From the NCBI RefSeq assembly GCF_933775445.1, contig NC_065877.1, forward strand, positions 558,001-622,000: a stretch of 64,000 nt of DNA, given 5' to 3'. A program made the position numbers and the translations under genes. Within the stretch, counting starts at the first letter, position 1, and each line of letters opens with the position of its first letter. Below, piece after piece: positions 1 to 12,000 of the stretch. The DNA is from Argentina anserina (Eukaryota; Streptophyta; Magnoliopsida; Rosales; Rosaceae). The notes beneath the pieces are model-generated. The model saw nothing but the letters and a program-made list of their open reading frames with translations, did not search any database and had not been told where the DNA came from.

Positions 1-1666
1 CAGTGATATTTTGGCCATGAAGATAAAGTGAAACTGAAAACAAGCACCCTAGTTCTAGCACTCAAGACAGATCACCAGCTGAAGAAAAAACTTCCAATGA
101 AGATTTCCAAATAATCCTTAGTGAGAATTTATAGTGCAAGGGCACAAAGAAACATGAAGAAGGACAAAGCAAAGGCTCATAAAGACAGACGCATACCAAA
201 CTACATGAGGAAGCAATTATCTTACATACCTCAAGTTGATGATCAAGAATGGAAAACAAAAGGAAGCCATCAAAGAGAGCCAACCAGTTCTCTAGAAACC
301 AACAAGGAATATACTTCACTTTTCCAGAAAAAGAAAATTTACTGGGAAAAATCATTGGGTTCTGATTGTTCAGAGTGGTACATTATTGAACATGGTGAAC
401 TTCTCCTTCCTCTGAGTTGCCACCTTTCTAGAAAATAATCATGATCTTAAAGACCTAAGAAAGCCCAGTATTCATTTTGTCCCCCTGCAAAATGATTAGC
501 ATGATCCCACTGTGTGAATGACAAGGATGATATGAATCAGAGAGAGAGATAGTGAGGCTGGGATGGCCGACAAAGCATGCACAATATATTAGTGCTTCAC
601 AAAGGCAACTAAAATTACTCACAATCTTTCTTATTAGACAATACAATACAAACAAAGCAAAGCACAGACTCCCAAAGATTTCTAATATTCAAGGCCTGCA
701 GAGATGAAAACCAACTAAGCTAAACCAGTCAGATACTTGAGACAATATTAAACTGGTATCAAATTTTGAGCAAGTCAACTTTGACCTCATAGACACCAAA
801 TGGATCGAGACAACTTCCAAACTGGCCAATGCTACCCTTACCAGTTCCCAGACCCTCTGGTATCACCAGAGTAGTTGTTGTTCCAAAGCTAACGCGTAAA
901 GCGTAGTTTGTGCCAGACCATAATACTATAATACTGGTATTGGATCACTAATCCTACTCTAGACATATTTATATATTAACTGAATTTCAGGGTTGACTAA
1001 CATTTCCTACTAATTTCAAGAATTAGAAAATGAGAGTGCGAGGAGGAAGGGCATTTTAACACGTTAGGATTGACTATGATTAAGTTAGAGACTTCTACGA
1101 AAGATTCTTATCTAATCATGAGCTTATCAGAAAACTATGAAGTTCATATTTGGAGGTTGGAACAGTTAACTAATGAGGCTCTCAGCACCGGTGTTTTTCA
1201 CCTCCGTGTATGAAAAATTATACGTTTTTTCACCGGTATATAGGTGTTTGCCGGTCGATCTGAGGATGAAAAACCGTGACTACTATACAGTAGCTAGAAA
1301 ACATAACATTTCCGTTACTATCAATACAAATTTGACATAATGTATGTTTTGGTACAGAAGCATCTCAAATAATGTCATTGCTGACGATCTCTTACACGTC
1401 TTGATTACAATTAATTAAATTATCTATAATTGGATCTATGATAGGTGGTGGGTGATTGGAGCTGTACTAAGTGGTAGGTGTCTCGTAAGTGCAATTCATC
1501 TTCATTAGTGGTAAATAATTTCTTCATCAGAAATGATCATTTTTCGGCATGTTCTCTCTTTATACACACGTACAGAGAATTTGAGTCCTAATCATGATCA
1601 AGTACATAAACCAACAGAAAAGCAAGTAGCACAAGAAGTAATGCGCTGGACCTGATTTGTTCCGAT
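1..1666. other. Intergenic flank and probable PIR 3' UTR
   Basis: I recognise no gene here. The part next to 1667 should contain the PIR 3' untranslated region. On the minus strand, 759 to about 930 reads as an open stretch that looks coding and ends at a stop codon at 759-761. I cannot name it and see no convincing partner exons. Another minus-strand stretch near 230-300 is followed by a good-looking splice donor, but it is also unassigned. Confidence 0.4.
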
Positions 1667-3051
1667 TCAGGCCTCTTTCTGTGGCAGTGTTTCAAATGCA
1701 GAGACTGTGTTCTCAAACTTGATCCGGTGCAGAGGTGCACCACTTTGCTTGATAGCACAAGCTGTCTTGTCTTCAAGCGGGCAACGCGCCTTTAACATGG
1801 AGAACACATGGTTGTTTAACCTCCTTGCTTTCTTCATCACTTCTAACAGGCCATCCCATCCCTTCTACCACAAAGAAACCAATAAGAACCAGAACCGAAT
1901 ATGGGCGCAGATGAAATTGAATCTAAACAGGACCTTTGACAAGCTTTTTACAAGTTTACCAAGTGCATAACTGGGCAGATTACTATGTAGTTCGCTCATG
2001 TGTAAGAGAATAGACCAAGAATTATATGTGAGACTCATATAGCAACTGTCTTAGTGAGTTGGGTTTTCAGGGCCATGCTATTAAACTCAAATATCTCCTC
2101 TTAGTGAAAAAATTGATATTCTTCACAGCAGAAGTCTCGACATTAGAATAGCTTATAGCATTAGGGGCTCAAAACTATAGAACTAAAGCTATGCACGTAG
2201 AAGCTATTCTAGTTCATGATGCCATTCTCTCAAGTTTGATCCAATGTAAGTTTAGTATGAGAAAATAAGCATTTAGTTTAAAGACGAGGAATTTATTCAG
2301 CAGAAGTTGAGAACAAAAATAATTGTGTCCTGTCTATACCTGAACATAATGAGGGCTCTTATGTGTTTGAGAAATTGATGCAACCTCCACTTCAGCAACA
2401 TTGAGGACCTGATATGAAAAATCCAAGAGCTCGAAATGGAGCTGTTGCCCAAGCAAGTATATTATGGTGCAACCCCCCCAAGCTACAGAATCACCCAGCA
2501 CCTCTTGACTGTTTGGTGCTACTCGAACAGACTCCTCCAGATACCACTGCAATTCAAAAATTAGAACAGGTTAGGAATTATAGAAGCACAGCACGTTCAC
2601 ATTCTTCTACAAATTACAATTAAAAACCTAGGTACACTAAGATATAATTTAGTTATAGACAAAAGATAAAGTAACATGAACTACTGAGAAATGAAAATTA
2701 GCCAAATGTTCAAACTGGCAATGTAGTTCATAACCATTTCAGACACATTCTTTTATGCCAGAAGTTAGTGATGCATATGTTAGTCCATTTTATGTGAGTG
2801 AAGTGAGTTTAACTCAAACACAGCATCCACCCTCAAGCATCCTCAAGAAGACCACTGAGCAATAACTTTTTTAGCAGTACCATAATTTTGAAGATTACTA
2901 GAATAGTCTTATTAAAACATCCATCTTTATTGGCAACGCCCACCACAATGTCATTTTGGCTACATAGAGTACTCAGAGCCTCTAGACATCATTATATGCT
3001 AGTATTAAAGATAAACTGAGGACCACATGATACTAAACTGATAAGCATAGC

Positions 3052-3098
<47 letters not shown>

Positions 3099-6000
3099 CC
3101 TACTTCTTTTCCTTTCACCTATCGCCATCTAGATATTGCAGGACAACAGTAAACTGTTTCAAAATATATATTTTTAATGTTCTTTTAACTGTGATCTGAG
3201 AAAAAAAAACGTTTGCCTTACAATTTGAAGACCACTGTATATGCGATAGAAATCCTTTGAAGTTGTGATGTCAATGAATCCTGTTTTGGGAACAGCACTC
3301 CATTTACTACAGTATTTATCCAGTGCTGCACTAGTGAAAGCTAAAGAATATTCCAGCACACTTCCCGTATTCATGTTAGCCTTGTACAGAAGATCTGCAA
3401 TGAAAGCAGACATCAGACGAAGTATAACAGCAAAGAATCAGAAATTAATTATAATTATACGTTTTTTATTCCAGTGTTCAGTCAAAGCATGTGAAACTAA
3501 AATCTCTATAGAAAATACAAAGGAAGTTGCAACTGCACACCTGCAGCTTCTGCCTGCTTCGATAAGGTGTTAAAGGAAGCTGGATTTGGACACCCAGGGT
3601 TTGACACAATTGCAGAAGTTGCTGATTTAAAGAGGTTGACAATAGGGCTTTCTCCACCATCTTGAGTATGCAATATTTGTCCATCTGCAGCAGGAAGCAA
3701 GCCCAACCAAGGGGCTGTTTGCATGAAATGTGTGGTGTCTGTTTCTCTCTGCAAAGCATGTAAGATTGTGAGGTATGAATCAAGCATCCCCAAAGATTTA
3801 AGTTTTTGTTCAAATAGTATAGGCAAGAATTAGAATACACCTGCCGAATCATAGAGCACTAATAAAACTTGTTATACCAATACAATTAGATGCCTCATAA
3901 TCACAGATCGAATGCCGTGTCACATTTAATATGTGGAACTCTGGAAATGGTTTTTATTTCATAACATAGATTCTTGAGATTCCCAGGAGGACACCTCACA
4001 TTTTTTTCCCCTGTTTTATAGACTTCTCTCCCCATTTAACAGGGAATTATTAGTTACCCAGAATGAGAACAACCAATTTCCAAAGAATTGACCAGTGACT
4101 GATTACTAAAGAAAAGCCTAAGTGCCAAAGTATGTATATAAGCTAATCCAGATCTCTCTGGAGATAGCAGAAAGGTGTAGAAGCAAATGTATGTGCCACT
4201 GTGCCAGCATACACAGATATGAGCATGTAACTCTTCAGTGTATGATGCAGACAAACAAAAAACAAAAAGTTATGCAGAAAAATAAAATTGAGATGTGGAA
4301 CTGTAGACTGATCATGCACATATCTCAATTTAAATTACATATTTGAAGTCCGTGGTAAATTTTTTGTGATATGTTATGAATTGATGTAAACATATGCAAG
4401 CACCCTAGTGAAATTGTAAGATTAAGAATTTAGATCACTAACCAATACGATATCAAGAAGCCCCAGCCAATACAATACACTTCCAATCTCTTTTATACCC
4501 CGAAAAACTTCTCCTTTAAGCTCTGATTTGGTTCCCCACGTTAGTTGTTCTTTAACAAGCCTCATACAACCTGTGCAAGCACATATAAGCACAAATTATG
4601 CCTTAAATTAGTGTTGGGAACAGGAGGGAGGTGGTGCCAAATGTGCATATATACTACTCATTCTTCTGATATCACATTAGGCACATAATGGACCTAACAA
4701 GAATAAAGGACCAAAAATATAAACTAGAAAGTGTTTATATAAACCATTTGATCACCATAAATCATGATTAGCGATCCACTTCAATTAAGTTTTTCTTTTC
4801 TTTTTTAATTAAAATAGCTGGACCGAAGTTCTGCCTTATGAAATTCACGTTTAAAAACTACAAGAGGAGAAGGTGTAGTGTCTTCCATAACAAAGGAGAC
4901 CTGTCCATAAATTGTTAGATAGTCTCTAACAAAATCTATGGATCAGCAGCTTGCATGTAAAGGTACAAAAAATAAAAACACAAACAAATAAGATAGCGGC
5001 CATGCACCTGTCACGCCTCCGTCAAAAGGAAGCAATCCAATAGATTTTGGCAACGCTTCTTGCAATCCTGTTATCAGGGGTTCCAGGGTAGCTGTCTGAA
5101 ACAAAAAAAACCAAAGGGTGAGCAGCAGAAACATAGAAAACCCTCTAACAATGTGACAAATGCAATTAAATAGATGAAACATCTTGAAACTACCTGTAGT
5201 AACATATTAATCTGCATTTCCAATATCTTTTAACTATGATATCTTCCTACCATGACATACCTTGTTTGATATATGATCTAAAAGTGCTCGGATCAGCCAG
5301 GGCAATGATCTGGACCCTAGAAGCCTTACAATGGAAAACATGTGAGGCATCCCAAAAAATCCACTGTGCAACCTTGCAAAACTCTGATGAGCCACGTTCA
5401 AATCCTTCCATAAAACAGTAACACAGTAAAGTTAAAGACATCATGAGGATGAGGAAATAAAACTTGATTTCCTCCATCTTACTAATAGCAATCTTTTCAG
5501 GAATCACAAAAGTATATATAAGATATTCATATGCACTGAAGAAAGAGGGGTGGTATAGGTTACGATTCATATGAATTGCAAATTACCACCCATTTAACAG
5601 ATACAATTATTAAGAAAGATTGCTTACTTGAGTACCACAATAGAAATTAGCCTTGGCATGGGGAACTGATGGCTTTTGAACAGGAACAAGAGGAACCTTT
5701 GCCGATCGTGTAAAACGCTGGGTAGTATTGCAAAGGATGAAATTTGGCAGGAAATCATTCTGCATCTCTGACCAAATCTAACAGAAACAAAATGAGTAAG
5801 CGAAGACTGACAATGGATGAATCAAAAGAAATCTGCAGTTCCAACCTACCAGCGAAGATTATCTAGAGTAGAAACAATTCTTTTAATGGCCATATTTTTT
5901 TCCAATAAGACTGTAAATTACTTTCAGTTGATTTATCAAAGAAAAAAAATATATAAATGAATCATAGTGACGTATATGCTTATGACGCCACAGTCAAATG

Positions 6001-9000
6001 GAAGAAAGTTGATTTACAAAAATGATTGAATGCATTGATTTGAGCACTGATGGAAATATGCCCAACCTATAAAGTATAAACCATCATGTCCATGGTATGT
6101 TGATTGTTCATTACACGAATTAAAGAAGAGGCTGAACATCACATGTGTGCATATGGTCTGAAGAACCAACCAATTTGAGGAACATTTAACAATCAAAATA
6201 TTTATCATAATGTTCTAGGATGAGTTGCAAAACAGATGTCGCAAAAGTTGGATGACTTGCGAAATTCAACGACTTTAGAGACAAAAATGATGATTTGGAA
6301 AGAGGTATTCACTCAGTTATTAGTATTAGAAAAAAAAATAAAAAATAAACAATGATGGAAAGAAACTTAGCCAAACCTGAGAGGCAAGTCTACTAGAATA
6401 TGACACCAGTGATATGTTTTCTTGCATCTCATTCAACATTTGACTAAAGGAGTCTATAGTTAGATCTCTGGAGAGCAATTCATGGGCATGCTTTAAGATA
6501 TCCAGCAGATTTTCTAGTTCCTGCCAACCAAAAGTCATGTTGTTAACAATGTCTTTACTAATTAAAGACGTGATAACAAAATGATACTGTGACACTACTT
6601 ACCACAATAGCACATAGATCTTGAGACTCAAAACGATCATATAGAAACTCAATATTATCTCTTAAAACTTTGTTCATCCGCTCAGTAATCAAACTTCTTA
6701 AATCAATCATTCTTCCGAGCAACTGCAAGCAATCAGAACCATAACTCTAAGCAGACAATAGATATACTGACTGAACCGGCCAGTTATAAGTATAGCCACG
6801 AAAAAAGATAAAACGTGTTTCTAAGATGAAAACCTTCACTCTGGTCATCTTTAGCAGTGCTGTGAACCTCATAGGCTCGACAGAGTATCTTTCTCCATTG
6901 TCCAATGCAAACAGGAATGATGTATCAAGTAGCTCACTGCAAGACATGACAACCAACAGATATGAAAGGTTGCTCCACTGGGTGCATGGCACATCCAAAA
7001 TAATTAAGCATACCTTGCTGCCCAGCTCTTGTAATATGTGTAAATGGTATCACAGAGTTTCGAAACGAATATATCAAAACAATGGTCCACCTAAGAGAAA
7101 AAAGAAACTATTTTATCATAAATTTGACAAGAATTCTGACAAACTATGAACAAGAGTTGTTGAATTGCAGTAAATTTCATTTCTAATTATTGTAACATTC
7201 TGACATGGCTTAAATGAAAGATGGACATAAAGATTCTCTTGGTAACCTGGGTTCAAGATTAGTAGTCACCCACCTTTAGATTTAATATCAAGGGTTGAGA
7301 GTAGATGATGGTGTATTATGTGGTCTAACCACCACCTTACTATCAAATTATATTAAGGGTAGGTGATCATAAAATTTTGGCGACCAGTTAAACACTACTA
7401 CAAAGATTGACTCAGATATGATACATATTTAGAGCTAAACTCAGGCTGGCAGCTAACTTTCCTGCCATGTCCACAAGGACACCAATGTAAAATAAGCATG
7501 TTTAATGTAGCAAAGAACTAGGAAATCATGTATACAGTTGTGCAGAGAATATTTATAAGATAACAAATTAATTATAGTGAGATAGCAGGTGAAACCAAGT
7601 GCACAGATTCAGGTACCTCAGCCTCAATTTCATCATAGAGGAACCGTTGCTTGAGCACAACCAATGCTTGCTGAGCAGAATCATTATAGATGTCAAACGG
7701 TATCAAAACACTCTCTAGAATACCTGCATTCTGTGAGTCAAGCACATAATCCACCAACATCCAAGGAAGAGAGCATTCGATCGGAAACTGCAAAGAGTGT
7801 ACAATCTCAAGTTTAAAAGCAATCAAATGAGAAAAAGATTAGGCTACAAAACTAAATGGTACAAGTACAACAAAAGAAGTTCGGAAGTGAATCAATTGAA
7901 CTTTTATAAGCATATAAGTAAACATGTTCAAAAAGTAAACCAATAAATGTATATTTTTGATAATATTGACCGCCTAATACCAGTGGCAGAATTTATGTTT
8001 ACATGGGTTCTAGAAATAATGCAGAAAACAATAAAAGCCACCCAGTTCAAGTGTCAGATAATATTTTTACCTGAATAACACGAGAAGACTCCAAATAAAA
8101 TTCTCTGAACCATAAGAAACCAAGATCCGTCAACGTCGCGACAGTCGCTGCAACATAATTACAAGGAAACACAACAACTTTACAATAGGTGGCTAAAAAA
8201 ATATGAACACACTCTTAGAAATGATTAAGACGACTTGTTATCAGTTCTACTAAAAGGGTGCACAGGTACAAAAAAGAATAGCTGGAAAAATAATTGTTAA
8301 AGGACCCAATACATCGACAATCCAGGATAATTTCAACGATTACATAACTAAATGAAATTTCATTGATTGGGAAGGAAGAGCCCGTTGAAAAGAGTCGTAC
8401 TTCAAAGGTTACTTTTGATAAATTGGTCCGGCTGGATTGTGTAAAGCACAAAATCTAAGATTCCAACTTAAATAAACACAAATTACAGGTGGAATATACC
8501 TGAATAGTCCAGAATATGCAGGAAGAAGCTAAGCTTGTAAAAGAATGTTTCCAACTGTTTTAGGTCATTAACAGGGATTTCAGAACCACTATTCCCAAAA
8601 AGCCCTCCAGGCTTCCGAAGATTACCACCAGAAACAACTTCATATATCAGGAACTGCAAGCAGTGGACCTAAAAATAAAAAATGGAACTGATCAGCTAGC
8701 TTGATCTCAGGCAAGAAATTGTGTGAGAATATACAGTGTTCGAGCACACAACTTTGAAATTTTGAAACAGTACCATTGGGCAATTATATACAGATGAAAA
8801 AGGAATGATCATGCCATACTATAGCCATGCAGAAAAGAGACACGAAAATCAGATCGAGTCCAATTACTGATGAAGAAATTCTACAAAAGACAACGCCTAT
8901 ATGTGTGTGTGAAAGGTAATGCTCCCAGATATACTTAAGTGTACGTACCATGCAGAGGACTCAGCTCTACTGGTGATTCTATGAAAAAGGATTTACAAAA

Positions 9001-12000
9001 TAAAAATTATTCAGAGGTGATAGATGTGACTTCAAAGTGCATAGGAAATGAGATGAAAATTAGTCCACATATCCTTGTTGTGATAAAATCATTTGGAAAT
9101 TTATCCGCCCTTCCAGGTTAGTATTCATATACAAACATTCAGTTTATAGATGCATGTAAAATGATCATCACCAACTATATGCATGTATCAATGTGGTATG
9201 TTATGATATGAACAATCATCACCAACTATCTGCATGTATCAATGTGGTACATGTATTTCTGTAGCATATAATTCGAAATTCAGAACCATGATTTAGAATT
9301 AGGGGGATTAACTTTTTCAACCTAATTCTCCCTCTTTCTGGATGTCAACTTATTAAGGAAATTCCAATTAGATCAAAATAGTAGTTCTCTGATCAACTAC
9401 CTGTCCAGAAGAACAAAATATAAGCAAACATTAAATGGTATAGGCTCAGTTTGGGATTGTTTTTCAGGGTGCTTTTGGAGCTGCTTCTACTTTTGGGTTC
9501 AACTTGTGGTGTTTGGTAGAACTCTGAAAAGCAGCTTTTGGCCAAAAATAGATTCTCCTCAAAGCTGATATTGAGAAGCTACAAATTGGAGCTTTGGGAA
9601 GCTGCTTCTGAAGAAAACACGGAGCTACTGTAGAATTTTAATGAAATTTTAACAATCGCCCAATCTTGTCCTCCTTATGTTTTGAAAACTACATGCCACC
9701 CTATTTCAGTATATCTTCAATTCTTCAAAGCGAGAAGAGTAATTGATCAAAGTCGTGGGTGCCCATCTCTTCTCTTTCCCATTTCCATGAAAAGTAAAAA
9801 TACAGTAGAGAAAACTAATCTTACTACACCTCCTCAGATTCAAGAAAGGTTTGATGAAAAGTTCAATGGTTTGTGGTTTCTTTCATATGGCTTCTGGGTT
9901 CTTTGTTCATTATAAATCTGGATATTAGAATCGGCCAAGTTTGATTGAAATATTGGATCATTGACGAGGTGGTGGACTGGTGGTTCATGGGGATTGAATT
10001 GAATATTCATGATGGATATGGGTTTGGTGGTAGTCTGAAAAGAGATCATTTTTCATGGTAAACCAGAAACGACAGGTAATAACATATATATTATGAACCA
10101 AGAAGAATTCAATCATCTCTTCAACTCAACTAATTTTTGGGCGTTGGTAGTCAATCCAACAACTAGATCAAAACCCAGACCAATTGGAGTTCCTCTTTAC
10201 AAACTACTGAAAGTCTGGAACCACAATACGTTGGGGTGTTTTTTTTTCAATGAAAACAATACTTTGGGTTGTTGGATTTAGTTTACATGTGGCTGAATGG
10301 AAATTATACCAGTCTTATAAATGAATTTATTTTTTGGGAACCATCAGTCTTATGAATGATTAGAAAAGAATGCCTAGTGAGGCTTTCAAGAAATTACAAA
10401 TAGAATGAAGGTCTGGGTTGCAAAGTTTGTGGAATGAATGAGAGAAGAACATATTGGAGTTGGGTACCATTTTCTAGTATCAAACAAAGCATAATTTGGA
10501 TAGTTGTTGAAAAAAAACCCCTTTTGGTAATTGTACACATCCAAAACACTTTACTTAAAACTCACCAAACACTCACAAATTAATAATCGTGCAAACAGCA
10601 CCTTGAAAAACAGTTTACCAAACATTAGTTTGCTCACAGCAGATTTAAAAGCAATTCTACTCGCAGCAGATTCAAAAGCAATTCTGCTCACAGCACAGCA
10701 ATGCCAAACTAAGCCATAAATGGTATAATAAAGACAACTTATGATGCATCAAATGAACAGGATGATGAGGGAAACCTGAGCAGATGTTGGTGCAACTGGC
10801 CTTGGATAAAAAACATTTCCTTTGCTTTCTTCACTTCCATGCTGCATGGGTCCAGATTCCGACTTGCTAGTATTTGCCATCCAGTCAGCTGAAAGAGTCC
10901 GCATATCAGAAAGGATCCTGAATTGTATAGCACTAGTTAGACATATAAAACAAAAATCCCTAAAAGTATATAGCAAACATAAGGTATATCAGATTTCTTC
11001 ACAGGACACTGGACAAATTTTAAAAAATAATACTAATGATTTGAAATCAAATCATATATTCAATCTATAGGCTTGTCGACATGATGTAGAACAACATAGG
11101 AGTTTCAACTGCAAAGTCCAAATCATATTTAATTGACTTAAACACCCACCTAGAAAGATCCTTCTTCTTTCGGAAGGTAGTCCTCAACATAGTGGCTAAT
11201 GTATTCTGAACAAAATCTTGGACCTCAGCGTGTATTGTCTCCCATAAAGCATCAGCTACCAATGTGTCACTAGACTGCAACATTGATCCTATGCTCTTTA
11301 TGTAGCTAACAAGTTCCACGAGAGCTTTCCTTTCCTCGGTACTATAGTTATATCGTACCACCTGACACATTCCGGATTATGTAACTATCAGCTAAATGGA
11401 TGTAGACACCGTATAGGCAGAGAACTCAACTGAAATACTTAGGACATGGATATATTAGTTAATAGGTTATCTTTAGTCAATCCAAATTTTCTTTTCATGT
11501 ATATACTGAACTGAAATACTACGTATTCCATATTAGTTAAGTTAAGTTAAGTTATTTTAGGATTATTAAAGTGACTACTGTTTATAACTTAAAAGCCATT
11601 TCCTTGGGGTATTTGATACCTTTTCATAGTCAGAAAATGATGCTGACGCTTCTTGTGATTCAGAGGGAACTATATCCTTGCACGGACGAGAAAACTTCCA
11701 TGCACATTGTTCCCAAATGCGTGCAGTCCATCTACTTAGAAGCTGAAAACCTTCAACAATCATATCATATATATTTCCCTTGACTTCTTTGCACCACTCG
11801 ATATCCGCACTATCTGTTGACTTCAATAACAATAGCTACATAGAACAGAAAAGTAATGGAGTTCAGAAAATTACACATGAGCACAAGCAAGAAGAAATCA
11901 CCTAGTCAAATATAGGTTCTGGAAAATGACTGAGGAGGAGGAGACCTGGTTCATGGAGGATGCAAAACGTATTGTGAAGTCATCATGTTCAGCACGGATG

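Noticed and set aside
121..438. 105-codon plus-strand ORF near the left edge
   Set aside because: Low-complexity, Lys-rich reading with no recognisable domain. The minus strand of the same stretch looks equally or more gene-like around 230-300.
9682..10281. Several ORFs of 60-77 codons inside the PIR-intron transposon
   Set aside because: They lie on different strands, show no transposase motifs and are short enough to be chance.
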